From Haloferax prahovense DSM 18310 (GTDB lineage: Archaea > Halobacteriota > Halobacteria > Halobacteriales > Haloferacaceae), in contig NZ_AOLG01000008.1 in the NCBI RefSeq assembly GCF_000336815.1, positions 134,686 to 198,685 on the forward strand: 64,000 nt of DNA. The letters run 5' to 3'. Below, one piece after another: positions 10,057 through 18,011 of this stretch (the stretch's first letter is position 1; each line of letters starts with the position of its first letter). The position numbers and the translations under genes were made by a program. Under the pieces are notes generated by a model. The model ran no database searches. It was not told the origin of the DNA and saw nothing but the letters and a program-made list of their open reading frames with translations.

Positions 10057-10081
10057 TCGAACCAATCTTTCCGGGCCGCGT

Positions 10082-10089
10082 GGATAAAC
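10082..10089 (-). promoter_or_regulatory. TATA box of the dpp operon
   Basis: On the coding strand it reads GTTTATCC, centred about 30 bases before the dppA ATG. That is the spacing expected for a leaderless or nearly leaderless haloarchaeal promoter. The surrounding 235-base gap to the next gene is unusually AT-rich and otherwise empty. Confidence 0.55.
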
Positions 10090-10262
10090 TTACCGTATTC
10101 GATTTGTTTGATATAGTGTAGCGTGGAAGGGATGTAGTACCATACATAAGCGGCGAAAACTGCCACGAGAATCCCCACAGAACTCGTTTTACATTTTAAA
10201 CCACTTTTCGGAACGACAGAATCGGGTAACGGGCTCCCTCTCGCCCTGCCGTTTCGGTCCAC

Positions 10263-10269
10263 TTATATA
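10263..10269 (+). promoter_or_regulatory. TATA box for the DUF-polD transcript
   Basis: TTATATA centred 26 bases before the ATG at 10292, the classic leaderless spacing. It may drive the 55-residue gene and possibly the downstream PPC and polymerase genes. Confidence 0.6.
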
Positions 10270-10291
10270 GGGGTGTCACTATGTATCATAC

Positions 10292-10459
10292 ATGACGCCG
10301 GATGCGACGGCTTCCGTCGACGACTCGGGCGCCGAGGTCATGGCCTCGGTGGATCGCTCTCAGACGGGCCAGCGTCTTATTATCGCGGACATCTCCCGCG
10401 ACGACGCGTGGCTCGCTGCTGACGTAGCCGACGCGCTCGCGCTCGACGAGTGGCGATAA
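10292..10459 (+). CDS. small haloarchaeal hypothetical protein (55 aa)
   Basis: ATG to TAA gives 55 residues, beginning MTPDATASVDDSGAEVMAS and ending ALALDEWR. Codon use is strongly GC3-rich like its neighbours, it is acidic, and a TATA box sits 26 bases upstream, so I consider it real. It resembles a short haloarchaeal DUF family found in front of the PPC/polymerase genes. Function unknown. Confidence 0.75.
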   Translation: MTPDATASVDDSGAEVMASVDRSQTGQRLIIADISRDDAWLAADVADALALDEWR

Positions 10460-10543
10460 TCGCTCCGGCCCCGTAAGCCCGCCGCCGGACGCCCGGCGGC
10501 CAGACCATTCACATTTTAGTCCGACTCGCTCGTGGTACGCTGC

Positions 10544-10963
10544 ATGAACGCTCGAGCGGTGACGGTGAGCGAGGAGTACCTCGCCCGCCTCGAACACGGT
10601 GCGGACTGGCGCGAGGAGATCGAGGAGTTCTGCGCGCGCAAGGACATCGAGTCCGCGTGGTTCAACGCCATGGGTGCCGTCCAAGACGCCGAACTCTGGT
10701 TCTACGACCAGACGGACCAGGAGTACCAGTCCGTGACGTTCGACGAGCCGCTCGAAGTCGCCGCCTGCGTGGGTAACGTCGCGCTCCTCGACGGCGAACC
10801 CTTCGCACACACGCACGCGATTCTCTCTCGGCGCAGCGGGCAGTCGCTCGCCGGCCACCTCGACTCGGCGACCGTCTTCGCCGGCGAAGTGAACCTCCGC
10901 GCCTTCGAGGAACCGCTCGAACGCGACCACGACGCGGTGACCGACCTCGACCTCTGGTTGTAA
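10544..10963 (+). CDS. PPC/DUF296-domain protein
   Basis: 139 residues from the ATG at 10544; a GTG at 10532 is less likely. The single domain matches the plant-and-prokaryote-conserved (PPC, DUF296) fold. Metal-type histidines appear in FAHTHAILS, followed by the family's GHLDSATVFAGEVNLRAF strand. In plants PPC occurs in AT-hook proteins; prokaryotic versions are stand-alone trimers of uncertain role. The stop lies 2 bases before the polymerase GTG, so the two are probably co-transcribed. Confidence 0.9.
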   Translation: MNARAVTVSEEYLARLEHGADWREEIEEFCARKDIESAWFNAMGAVQDAELWFYDQTDQEYQSVTFDEPLEVAACVGNVALLDGEPFAHTHAILSRRSGQSLAGHLDSATVFAGEVNLRAFEEPLERDHDAVTDLDLWL

Positions 10964-10965
10964 CC

Positions 10966-13900
10966 GTGCGCGAGGAGGACTCCCGGTACTTCCGCCGCAT
11001 CGAAGCTCGCCTCGACGAGGCGTTCGACCTCGCGGAGGCCGCGAAGGCGACGGGGTACGACCCGAGGACCGAAGTCGAGATTCCGGTCGCCAAGGACATG
11101 GCCGACCGCGTGGAGAACATCCTCGGCATCGACGGCGTCGCAGAGCGCGTCCGTGAACTCGAAGGCGAGATGTCCCGCGAGGAAGCCGCGCTCGAACTCG
11201 TGACCGACTTCGTCGACGGCAACGTCGGCGACTACGACTCTCGCGAGGGCAAAATCGAGGGCGCGGTCCGCACTGCCGTCGCCCTCCTCACCGAGGGGGT
11301 CGTCGCCGCCCCCATCGAGGGCATCGACCGCGTCGAAATCCTCGAAAACGACGACGGCACGGAGTTCGTCAACGTCTACTACGCCGGCCCGATTCGCTCG
11401 GCGGGCGGCACCGCGCAGGCCCTCTCCGTGCTCGTCGCCGACTACGCCCGGTCGCTTCTCGACATCGACGAGTACAAGGCTCGAACCGACGAGGTCGAGC
11501 GCTACGTCGAGGAGATTAACCTCTACGACAAGGAGACCGGCCTCCAGTACTCGCCGAAGGACAAGGAGTCGCGCTTTATCGCCGAGAACATGCCCATCAT
11601 GCTCGACGGCGAGGCCACCGGCGACGAGGAGGTCTCGGGCTACCGCGACCTCGAACGCGTCGATACCAACTCCGCCCGCGGCGGTATGTGTCTCGTCGCG
11701 GCCGAGGGTATCGCCCTCAAGGCCCCGAAGATTCAGCGCTACCCCCGCCAACTCGACGAGGTCGACTGGCCGTGGCTTCAGGACCTTATCGACGGTACCA
11801 TCGGCAAGGACGACGAAGACGCCGAAAAGGCAGACGACGCGGGTGACGACCCGGACGCCGACGAGGCCGACGCAGACCCGGCCGACGACGACGTCGAGAG
11901 CGACGCGCCGGACGGGCCGACCCGCGTCGAACCCGCGACCAAGTTCCTCCGCGACCTCATCGCGGGCCGCCCGGTGTTCGGTCATCCTTCCGCACGCGGC
12001 GGTTTCCGCCTGCGGTACGGCCGCGCCCGCAACCACGGCTTCGCAACCGCCGGCGTCCACCCCGCGACGATGCACATCGTGGACGACTTCATCGCCACCG
12101 GCACCCAAATCAAGACCGAGCGTCCCGGCAAGGCCGGCGGCGTCGTCCCCGTCGATTCTATCGAGGGACCGACGGTGAGACTCGCCAACGGCGACGTGCG
12201 CCGCATCGACGACCCCGAGGAGGCGGAGGAACTCCAGAACGGCGTCGAGAAGATTCTCGACCTCGGCGAGTACCTCGTCAACTTCGGCGAATTCGTCGAG
12301 AACAACCACCCGCTCGCACCCGCTTCGTACGTCTTCGAGTGGTGGATTCAGGACTTCGAGACGACCGAGGCCAACGTGCAGGCGCTCCGCGACGACCCCG
12401 CCGTCGACCTCGAAGAGCCGTCGGTCGAACAGGCCCTCTCGTGGGCGACCGAGTTCGACGCCCCGTTGCACCCGACGTACACCTATCTCTGGCACGACAT
12501 CTCCGTCGAGCGGTTCGACACACTCGCCGACGCCGTCGCGGCGGGCGATGTCGTCGCCGCCGAAGCCGACGGCGGCACGGCCGGCGCGCTCGAACACGAG
12601 AACGAACCCGAGCGCGGGCTTGAGGGTACGCTCGTCCTCGACAACACGCCCGAGATTCGGGAGGCGCTCGAACACCTGCTCGTCGCCCACCGCCAGACTG
12701 ACGAGACGCTCCGGGTCCCCGTTTGGCGACCGCTCGCCCGGAGCCTCGGCCTCACCGACGACCGCGAGCGGACGTGGGAACTCGCAGACCTCTCGGAGCG
12801 CGCCCGCGAGTGGGACGACGGCGACAACGCCGTCGAGGCCGTCAACGAGGTCGTGCCCTTTACCGTCCGCGAGCGCGCGCCCACCCGCATCGGCAACCGG
12901 ATGGGCCGCCCGGAGAAGTCCGAGCGCCGCGACCTCTCGCCGGCCGTCCACACGCTGTTTCCCATCGGCGAGGCCGGCGGGAGCCAACGCGACGTGGGCG
13001 ACGCCGCCAGACACCGCGGCGAGTCCGGTAGGCGCGGGCAGATTTCGGTCCGACTCGGTCGGCGCAAGTGCCCCGACTGCGGCGCGTTCGGCTTCAAGTC
13101 GAAGTGCCCCGACTGCGGCGGCCACACCGAACCCCACTACGAGTGCGACGACTGCGGAACCGTCATCGAACCCGACGAGTCGGGACGCGTCTACTGCGAG
13201 CGCTGCGAGTGGGACGTCGAGAGCGCCGAGTGGCAGGAAATCGACCTCAACACCGAGTACCGCGACGCCCTCGAACGCGTCGGCGAGCGCGAGTCGTCGT
13301 TCCAGATTCTCAAGGGCGTGAAGGGACTCACCTCGGCGAACAAGACGCCCGAACCTATCGAGAAGGGCGTCCTGCGGGCGAAACACGACGTATCGTCGTT
13401 CAAAGACGGCACCGTCCGCTACGACATGACCGACCTGCCCGTCACCGCGGTCCGCCCCGAGGAACTCGACGTGACGGCAGACCACTTCCGCGAACTCGGC
13501 TACGAGACCGACATCGACGGCGAACCCCTCCGGTTCGACGACCAACTGGTCGAACTCAAAGTTCAGGACATCGTCCTCTCGAACGGCGCGGCGCAGCACA
13601 TGATGCAGACCGCCGACTTCGTCGACGACCTCCTCGAACAGTTCTACGGCCTCGACCGGTTCTACGAAATCGAAGAGCGCGACGACCTCATCGGCGAACT
13701 CGTCTTCGGGATGGCTCCCCACACCTCCGCCGCGGTCGTCGGCAGAGTTGTCGGGTTCACGACAGCAGCAGTCGGATACGCTCATCCGTACTTCCACGCT
13801 GCGAAGCGTCGGAACTGTTTCCATCCGGAGACGAAGGTCTGGTTCCGAGACGAGTCCGACCGGTGGCGATACGACGAGGTTCGATCGCTCGTCGAGGAAC

Positions 13901-16053
13901 GGCTCGATGACCCGGAGACCGACGACTTCGGGACGCTCGTTCAGGAACTGGACGGGAACGTGTACGTCCCGTCTTTGGACAGAGACGGCCGAGAGACGAT
14001 GAAACCGGTCGAAGCCGTCTCTAAGCACGTCGCACAGGACCACCTCGTACGAATCGAGACTCGTGGTGGAAGAGAACTAACGGTCACTCCGGACCACACG
14101 GTGATTCGAGCCGACGACGGCGGCTTCACTCGGATTCCCGCGCACGAACTCGACGAAGGTGACGCACTTCCGTCGCCCAAGCGCGTCGACATCGACGCGG
14201 GCCCGGCGCAGTTCGACCTGCTCGCGGAGTTCCTGCACGGTGAGTCGATACCGGTCGAAGACCTGATGATTCGGGGGCTCGGCGCGGACCGAATCCGGTC
14301 GCTCTTCGACGAGCATACCGAAGCGAGCGGCTACCTGAAACCGGTCGCTGAGCGACTCGGACGGAGCGATTCGACGGTTTACAACTGGATCGCTCGCGAC
14401 AGCGTTCCGGCATCGGTATTCGTGGCAGTTCTCGGAGACGTCGAAACGGTCGTCGACGTGCTTCCGCGTGAGCTATCTCTCGGCGTTCGTCGCGATACTG
14501 CGACTGTTTCGAGAGTGCTCGATATCGACGAGGCGTTCGGAACTGTACTGGGATACTACGCCGCGGACGGCTTCACGAGAGCGTCGCCCGGAAACTTCTA
14601 CCAGACGACGATCTGTATCCCGGACGAACTCGCCCGCGAACACATCCTCGACACGGTTAGCGAAGCGCTCGGTGTCGACGCGTTCGAGGAGAACGAATGG
14701 AAAGTCACGATTTCGAGTCGGCTCGTTCAGTCGCTGTTTGCGGACGTCATCGGATGCGGGTCGCGTGCCGAGGACAAACGCGTCCCGGAGTCGATACTCA
14801 CCGGTCCCGAGCCGGTTCTTCGGTCCTTCCTGTCTGCGTACTTCTCCGGCGACGGAAGCGCGTCTTCGGACCGTGTCGAGATTCGCGCGCACACCGTGAG
14901 CGACGACCTCAAGCGCGACCTCGTTGCCGCGCTCAAACGCTTCGGTATCGCCTCGAAAACCTACTCCGAGCGCCGAACGCCGCAGACGGGTGCAGTAGCG
15001 GAGTTCTACGACGGAGACGAGGTCCCGACGTTCGACTCGTGGGTCCTCAAAGTCACGTCGGAGAACGTGGTTCGATTCGCCGAGGAAGTCGGTTTCCACC
15101 TCCCTCGAAAGAGCGAGGCGCTGGCGAGCGCTCTCGACGACACGGATATCCGAAGCCAGCGTCTCTTCTCGGACGGCGGCGATACGTGGCTTGACGAAGT
15201 CGTCTCGGTCGAATATCTCGAAAGCGATGTCGACCACACCTACTCGTTGACCGTCGAAGATACCAATTCGCTGGTCGCCAACGACCTCCACGTCGCGCAG
15301 TGCGACGGTGACGAGGACTGTGTCATGCTCCTCATGGACGGTCTTCTCAACTTCTCGAAAGAATACCTCCCCGACAAGCGCGGCGGGCAGATGGACGCGC
15401 CGCTCGTCATGTCCTCGCGCATCGACCCGTCGGAAATCGACGACGAGGCGCACAACATGGACATCGTGCGGCAGTACCCCCGCGAGTTCTACGAGGCGAC
15501 CTTGCGGATGGAAGACCCCGACGACTGGGAGGACGAGGTCACCATCGCCGAGGAGTACTTGGGCACCGACCGCGAGTACACCGGATTCGACCACACCCAC
15601 GACACCACGGATATCGCCGCCGGCCCCGACCTCTCCGCGTACAAGACGCTCGGGTCGATGATGGACAAGATGGACGCCCAGTTGTTCCTCGCACGGAAGC
15701 TCCGGGCGGTCGACGAGACGGACGTGGCAGAGCGCGTCATCGAGTACCACTTCCTGCCGGACCTCATCGGGAACCTCCGCGCCTTCTCGCGACAGGAGAC
15801 GCGGTGTCTCGACTGCGGCGAAAAGTACCGGCGGATGCCGCTTTCGGGCGACTGCCGGGAGTGCGGCGGTCGGGTGAACCTCACGGTCCACCAGGGCTCC
15901 GTGAACAAGTACATGGATACCGCGATTCAGGTGGCCGAGGAGTTCGACTGCCGCGACTACACGAAACAGCGGCTCGAAGTGCTCGAAAAGAGCCTCGAGT
16001 CAGTCTTCGAGAACGACAAGAACAAGCAGTCTGGCATCGCGGACTTCATGTAA
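10966..16053 (+). CDS. polC: DNA polymerase D large subunit (DP2) with intein
   Basis: Catalytic subunit of the archaeal replicative polymerase D. GTG start; 1695 residues precursor, 1200 after intein removal, which fits the family. The N-terminal DP2 region is followed by an acidic insert (about 285-325), a cysteine-rich zinc region CPDCGAFGFKSKCPDCGG (near 703) with two more CxxC pairs, and the catalytic block GYAHPYFHAAKRRN / CDGDEDCVMLLMDGLLNFS, interrupted by the intein at residues 951-1445. Near the C-terminus are another zinc site (CLDCGEKYRR...CRECGG) and a PIP-box-like QSGIADFM tail likely to bind PCNA. Confidence 0.96.
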   Translation: MREEDSRYFRRIEARLDEAFDLAEAAKATGYDPRTEVEIPVAKDMADRVENILGIDGVAERVRELEGEMSREEAALELVTDFVDGNVGDYDSREGKIEGAVRTAVALLTEGVVAAPIEGIDRVEILENDDGTEFVNVYYAGPIRSAGGTAQALSVLVADYARSLLDIDEYKARTDEVERYVEEINLYDKETGLQYSPKDKESRFIAENMPIMLDGEATGDEEVSGYRDLERVDTNSARGGMCLVAAEGIALKAPKIQRYPRQLDEVDWPWLQDLIDGTIGKDDEDAEKADDAGDDPDADEADADPADDDVESDAPDGPTRVEPATKFLRDLIAGRPVFGHPSARGGFRLRYGRARNHGFATAGVHPATMHIVDDFIATGTQIKTERPGKAGGVVPVDSIEGPTVRLANGDVRRIDDPEEAEELQNGVEKILDLGEYLVNFGEFVENNHPLAPASYVFEWWIQDFETTEANVQALRDDPAVDLEEPSVEQALSWATEFDAPLHPTYTYLWHDISVERFDTLADAVAAGDVVAAEADGGTAGALEHENEPERGLEGTLVLDNTPEIREALEHLLVAHRQTDETLRVPVWRPLARSLGLTDDRERTWELADLSERAREWDDGDNAVEAVNEVVPFTVRERAPTRIGNRMGRPEKSERRDLSPAVHTLFPIGEAGGSQRDVGDAARHRGESGRRGQISVRLGRRKCPDCGAFGFKSKCPDCGGHTEPHYECDDCGTVIEPDESGRVYCERCEWDVESAEWQEIDLNTEYRDALERVGERESSFQILKGVKGLTSANKTPEPIEKGVLRAKHDVSSFKDGTVRYDMTDLPVTAVRPEELDVTADHFRELGYETDIDGEPLRFDDQLVELKVQDIVLSNGAAQHMMQTADFVDDLLEQFYGLDRFYEIEERDDLIGELVFGMAPHTSAAVVGRVVGFTTAAVGYAHPYFHAAKRRNCFHPETKVWFRDESDRWRYDEVRSLVEERLDDPETDDFGTLVQELDGNVYVPSLDRDGRETMKPVEAVSKHVAQDHLVRIETRGGRELTVTPDHTVIRADDGGFTRIPAHELDEGDALPSPKRVDIDAGPAQFDLLAEFLHGESIPVEDLMIRGLGADRIRSLFDEHTEASGYLKPVAERLGRSDSTVYNWIARDSVPASVFVAVLGDVETVVDVLPRELSLGVRRDTATVSRVLDIDEAFGTVLGYYAADGFTRASPGNFYQTTICIPDELAREHILDTVSEALGVDAFEENEWKVTISSRLVQSLFADVIGCGSRAEDKRVPESILTGPEPVLRSFLSAYFSGDGSASSDRVEIRAHTVSDDLKRDLVAALKRFGIASKTYSERRTPQTGAVAEFYDGDEVPTFDSWVLKVTSENVVRFAEEVGFHLPRKSEALASALDDTDIRSQRLFSDGGDTWLDEVVSVEYLESDVDHTYSLTVEDTNSLVANDLHVAQCDGDEDCVMLLMDGLLNFSKEYLPDKRGGQMDAPLVMSSRIDPSEIDDEAHNMDIVRQYPREFYEATLRMEDPDDWEDEVTIAEEYLGTDREYTGFDHTHDTTDIAAGPDLSAYKTLGSMMDKMDAQLFLARKLRAVDETDVAERVIEYHFLPDLIGNLRAFSRQETRCLDCGEKYRRMPLSGDCRECGGRVNLTVHQGSVNKYMDTAIQVAEEFDCRDYTKQRLEVLEKSLESVFENDKNKQSGIADFM
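13816..15300 (+). other. DP2 intein with LAGLIDADG endonuclease
   Basis: 495 residues, encoded in frame inside polC. The first residue is Cys (CFHPETKVWF, block A). Block B is TVTPDHTVIR with the Thr and His. The two endonuclease blocks are LGYYAADGF (14548-14574) and LSAYFSGDGS (about 14836-14865). Block F is DHTYSLTVEDTNSLVANDL. The last intein residue is Gln (LHVAQ) before the extein Cys at 15301. The flanks RRN and CDGDED rejoin to the family consensus. Codon use is visibly less GC3-biased than in the extein, consistent with a mobile origin. Confidence 0.95.
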
Positions 16054-16096
16054 GATTCGGGTGGGTTTTTCCTCCAGGTTTTCGAGCCGAGCGGCC
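16019..16096. repeat. direct repeat copy 1, polC 3' end
   Basis: A perfect 78-base copy that includes the last 11 codons plus stop of polC and 43 bases after it, including GGGTTTTTCC. The second copy starts 106 bases on. Confidence 0.97.
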
Positions 16097-16108
16097 TTGC
16101 CGCTCGGC
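16086..16108 (+). terminator. strong hairpin after polC
   Basis: Ten-base perfect stem GCCGAGCGGC / GCCGCTCGGC with a three-base loop, followed by GAAGAAAAAG. It bridges the end of repeat copy 1 and the spacer. It may act as a 3'-end or processing structure; the T5 tract at 16064-16068 lies before it, so it is not a textbook intrinsic terminator. Confidence 0.4.
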
Positions 16109-16124
16109 GAAGAAAAAGTGGACG

Positions 16125-16202
16125 AGAACAAGCAGTCTGGCATCGCGGACTTCATGTAAGATTCGGGTGGGTTTTTCCTCCAGGTTTTCGAGCCGAGCGG
16201 CC
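16125..16202. repeat. direct repeat copy 2, non-coding duplicate of polC tail
   Basis: Identical to 16019-16096. Here the sequence that encodes the polymerase tail and stop codon is not attached to an open frame, so it is a duplicated gene fragment. It ends 15 bases before the stop of the convergent propeller gene. Confidence 0.97.
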
Positions 16203-16216
16203 ACGTCGCGGGGGTC

Positions 16217-17482
16217 TCAGTTCCGCGCCGGTCCCAATCCGTGGAAGCCGTCGGCAGCGACGACGTACACCGCCCCGTCGAGCGGGACCGCCGTGCCGAC
16301 GCCCTGCGATATCACGTCAGCCACCTGCACTTCTGGTGTCTGATGTATCCATAGCCGACGTTCTTCTACAGAATCGTACGCAACTAGCTGTCCGTGTTCA
16401 TCGGAGGACAATATTGTTTCTCGTGCGCGCGCGTGAGGAACGCCGTGGAAGCGCGCCGCCACTTCCTTCCCGTCGTCGCGCAATAGCGTCGCGGTCTCTC
16501 CGCCGACGGCGATGTGGAGCACGTCGTCGGCGACGACCGGCGTGCCACTCCCCGGCGCCCGCCACAGCTCGGTGCCGTCGGTCGGGGCGAGCACGAGGAG
16601 TTCGTCGTCGCGGGTGGACAGGTACGCCGCCTCTGTCGTCGCGACCGGCGTCGTCCACTCGCTCGCCCGGGATTCGACGCGGAAGCGCCGCTCGCCGGTC
16701 GCGAGGTCGACGGCGTGGACGGCGTCGTCGGTGACGACGAACACCGCGCCATCGGCGACGGCCGGCGCGCCCTTCGCGTCGCTTCCGAGGTCGTAGCGCC
16801 AGCGCTCGGTCCCGTCGCCGAGTTCGAACGCCCGTAGGTGGGTTGGAACGCCGTCGAACCCGCCGCCAGAGACGGCGGCGACGCCGTCTCCCACCGCGGG
16901 CGGGCCGTGGATGCCGTCCATCTCCGGCCCGCGCCACAGTACCTCGTCGCCGTCGGCGGCGAGGCAGAAGGCCTCGATGAACGTCGTGACGACGACCCGG
17001 TCGCCTGCGACGACGGGCGGCGAGTTTATGCCGTAGCGGACGAGAGTGGTCGCGCTCCGCTCGGCCATCGTCGAGGGGTCGCGTCGAACGAGCGCGCTCT
17101 TGTCGCGCCCGCGGCCGTGAAGGTTGTAGAGGCGCTCCCCGTCGAGGACGGGCGAGCCGCCGGCGTTCAGCCGCCAGTACTCCTCGACGACGGGGGGGAC
17201 CGAGACGTCGGGATTGTAGCCGGTGTTACCCCCGTCGAACTGGTACTGCGGCCACGTCCCCGATGGCGAGAGCGCGGGGTCACCCGGTGGCGTGGCCGTC
17301 ACGCGTTCGTCCGGTCCGGAGGTCGGACCGGAGGTCGTGGTTGGCTCAGCGGTGGTGGTGGTCGTCTCCGTGGTCGTCGTCGGACTCGACGACCCGCCGT
17401 CGCGGCCGAGACAGCCGGCGGCGCCGAGAGATGCACCCCCGAGCAGTTGGAGGAACCGGCGACGGCTCCGAAATCGGGACAT
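16217..17482 (-). CDS. PQQ-type beta-propeller lipoprotein
   Basis: 421 residues. The N-terminus has a twin-arginine motif (RRRFLQLLGG) and a lipobox AAGC, then a Thr-rich linker to about residue 65, so the protein is exported by Tat and anchored outside the membrane. The rest is about seven to eight repeats of the PQQ/WD-like type, with recurring units such as LRAFELGDGTERW, VHAVDLATGERRF and LLVLAPTDGTELW. Family members bind quinone cofactors or act as scaffolds; no dehydrogenase catalytic residues are evident. Convergent with polC. Confidence 0.88.
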   Translation of the reverse strand: MSRFRSRRRFLQLLGGASLGAAGCLGRDGGSSSPTTTTETTTTTAEPTTTSGPTSGPDERVTATPPGDPALSPSGTWPQYQFDGGNTGYNPDVSVPPVVEEYWRLNAGGSPVLDGERLYNLHGRGRDKSALVRRDPSTMAERSATTLVRYGINSPPVVAGDRVVVTTFIEAFCLAADGDEVLWRGPEMDGIHGPPAVGDGVAAVSGGGFDGVPTHLRAFELGDGTERWRYDLGSDAKGAPAVADGAVFVVTDDAVHAVDLATGERRFRVESRASEWTTPVATTEAAYLSTRDDELLVLAPTDGTELWRAPGSGTPVVADDVLHIAVGGETATLLRDDGKEVAARFHGVPHARARETILSSDEHGQLVAYDSVEERRLWIHQTPEVQVADVISQGVGTAVPLDGAVYVVAADGFHGLGPARN

Positions 17483-17619
17483 GTTACGAGCGTGACACTG
17501 ATTCGGTAAGTGTCTTGTCGCGTCCTCTAATTCTATATCGCGATATTCAGTTTATTGTTTATGCTGGGTCCACACCCCTCCGAGCATCCCGCGGATTCTT
17601 GAGGGCGAACCGGCCGTTC

Positions 17620-17626
17620 CTTTTTA
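17620..17626 (+). promoter_or_regulatory. TATA box
   Basis: CTTTTTATT centred 29 bases before the ATG at 17653, as expected for a leaderless transcript. Confidence 0.5.
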
Positions 17627-17652
17627 TTCGCTCGCGCGACGAATAGTCTGGT

Positions 17653-17940
17653 ATGGCTGACGAGACACAGCCGACGGTGGGAATGACGGTGTACGCGGAG
17701 GACGGAACCGAACTCGGGAGCATCCGTGGCTTCGACGACGACGGCTTCTTCGTGACGACCCGCGACGGACTCGCCGGGATGTCCGTCGAACACGAGCGCG
17801 CGGGCGGCGAGTTCGGCGAGGCCGAGTTGATGTGGCGGTGCAGCGACTGCGGCGAGATGGGCGACCTCGACGGACTGCCCGACACCTGTCCGAACTGCGG
17901 TGCCGAGCGCGAGAAACTCTACTACTGGACTGAGGACTGA
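17653..17940 (+). CDS. rubredoxin-like zinc-ribbon protein
   Basis: 95 residues. The N-terminal half looks like a small beta barrel (VGMTVYAEDGTELGSI...). The C-terminal half has a rubredoxin-like knuckle pair, CSDCG at 63-67 and CPNCG at 79-83, ending AEREKLYYWTED. This fits the haloarchaeal DUF7130-type rubredoxin-like proteins. It may bind Zn or Fe; no partner is evident. It starts a plus-strand pair with panE, 71 bases away. Confidence 0.85.
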   Translation: MADETQPTVGMTVYAEDGTELGSIRGFDDDGFFVTTRDGLAGMSVEHERAGGEFGEAELMWRCSDCGEMGDLDGLPDTCPNCGAEREKLYYWTED

Positions 17941-18011
17941 GGGGTCGCCCCCGATTCGACCGCCGCGCCGCGACACTCGCCATTTTTGTCGTCCGCTGAG
18001 TACGGGTAGCC

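Noticed and set aside
10017-10262. 81-residue minus-strand frame before dppA
   Set aside because: AT-rich, wrong codon bias, and it covers the dpp promoter region.
10702-14043. 1113-residue minus-strand frame over polC
   Set aside because: Antisense to the well-conserved polymerase; no homology seen and a GC3 pattern of the wrong phase.
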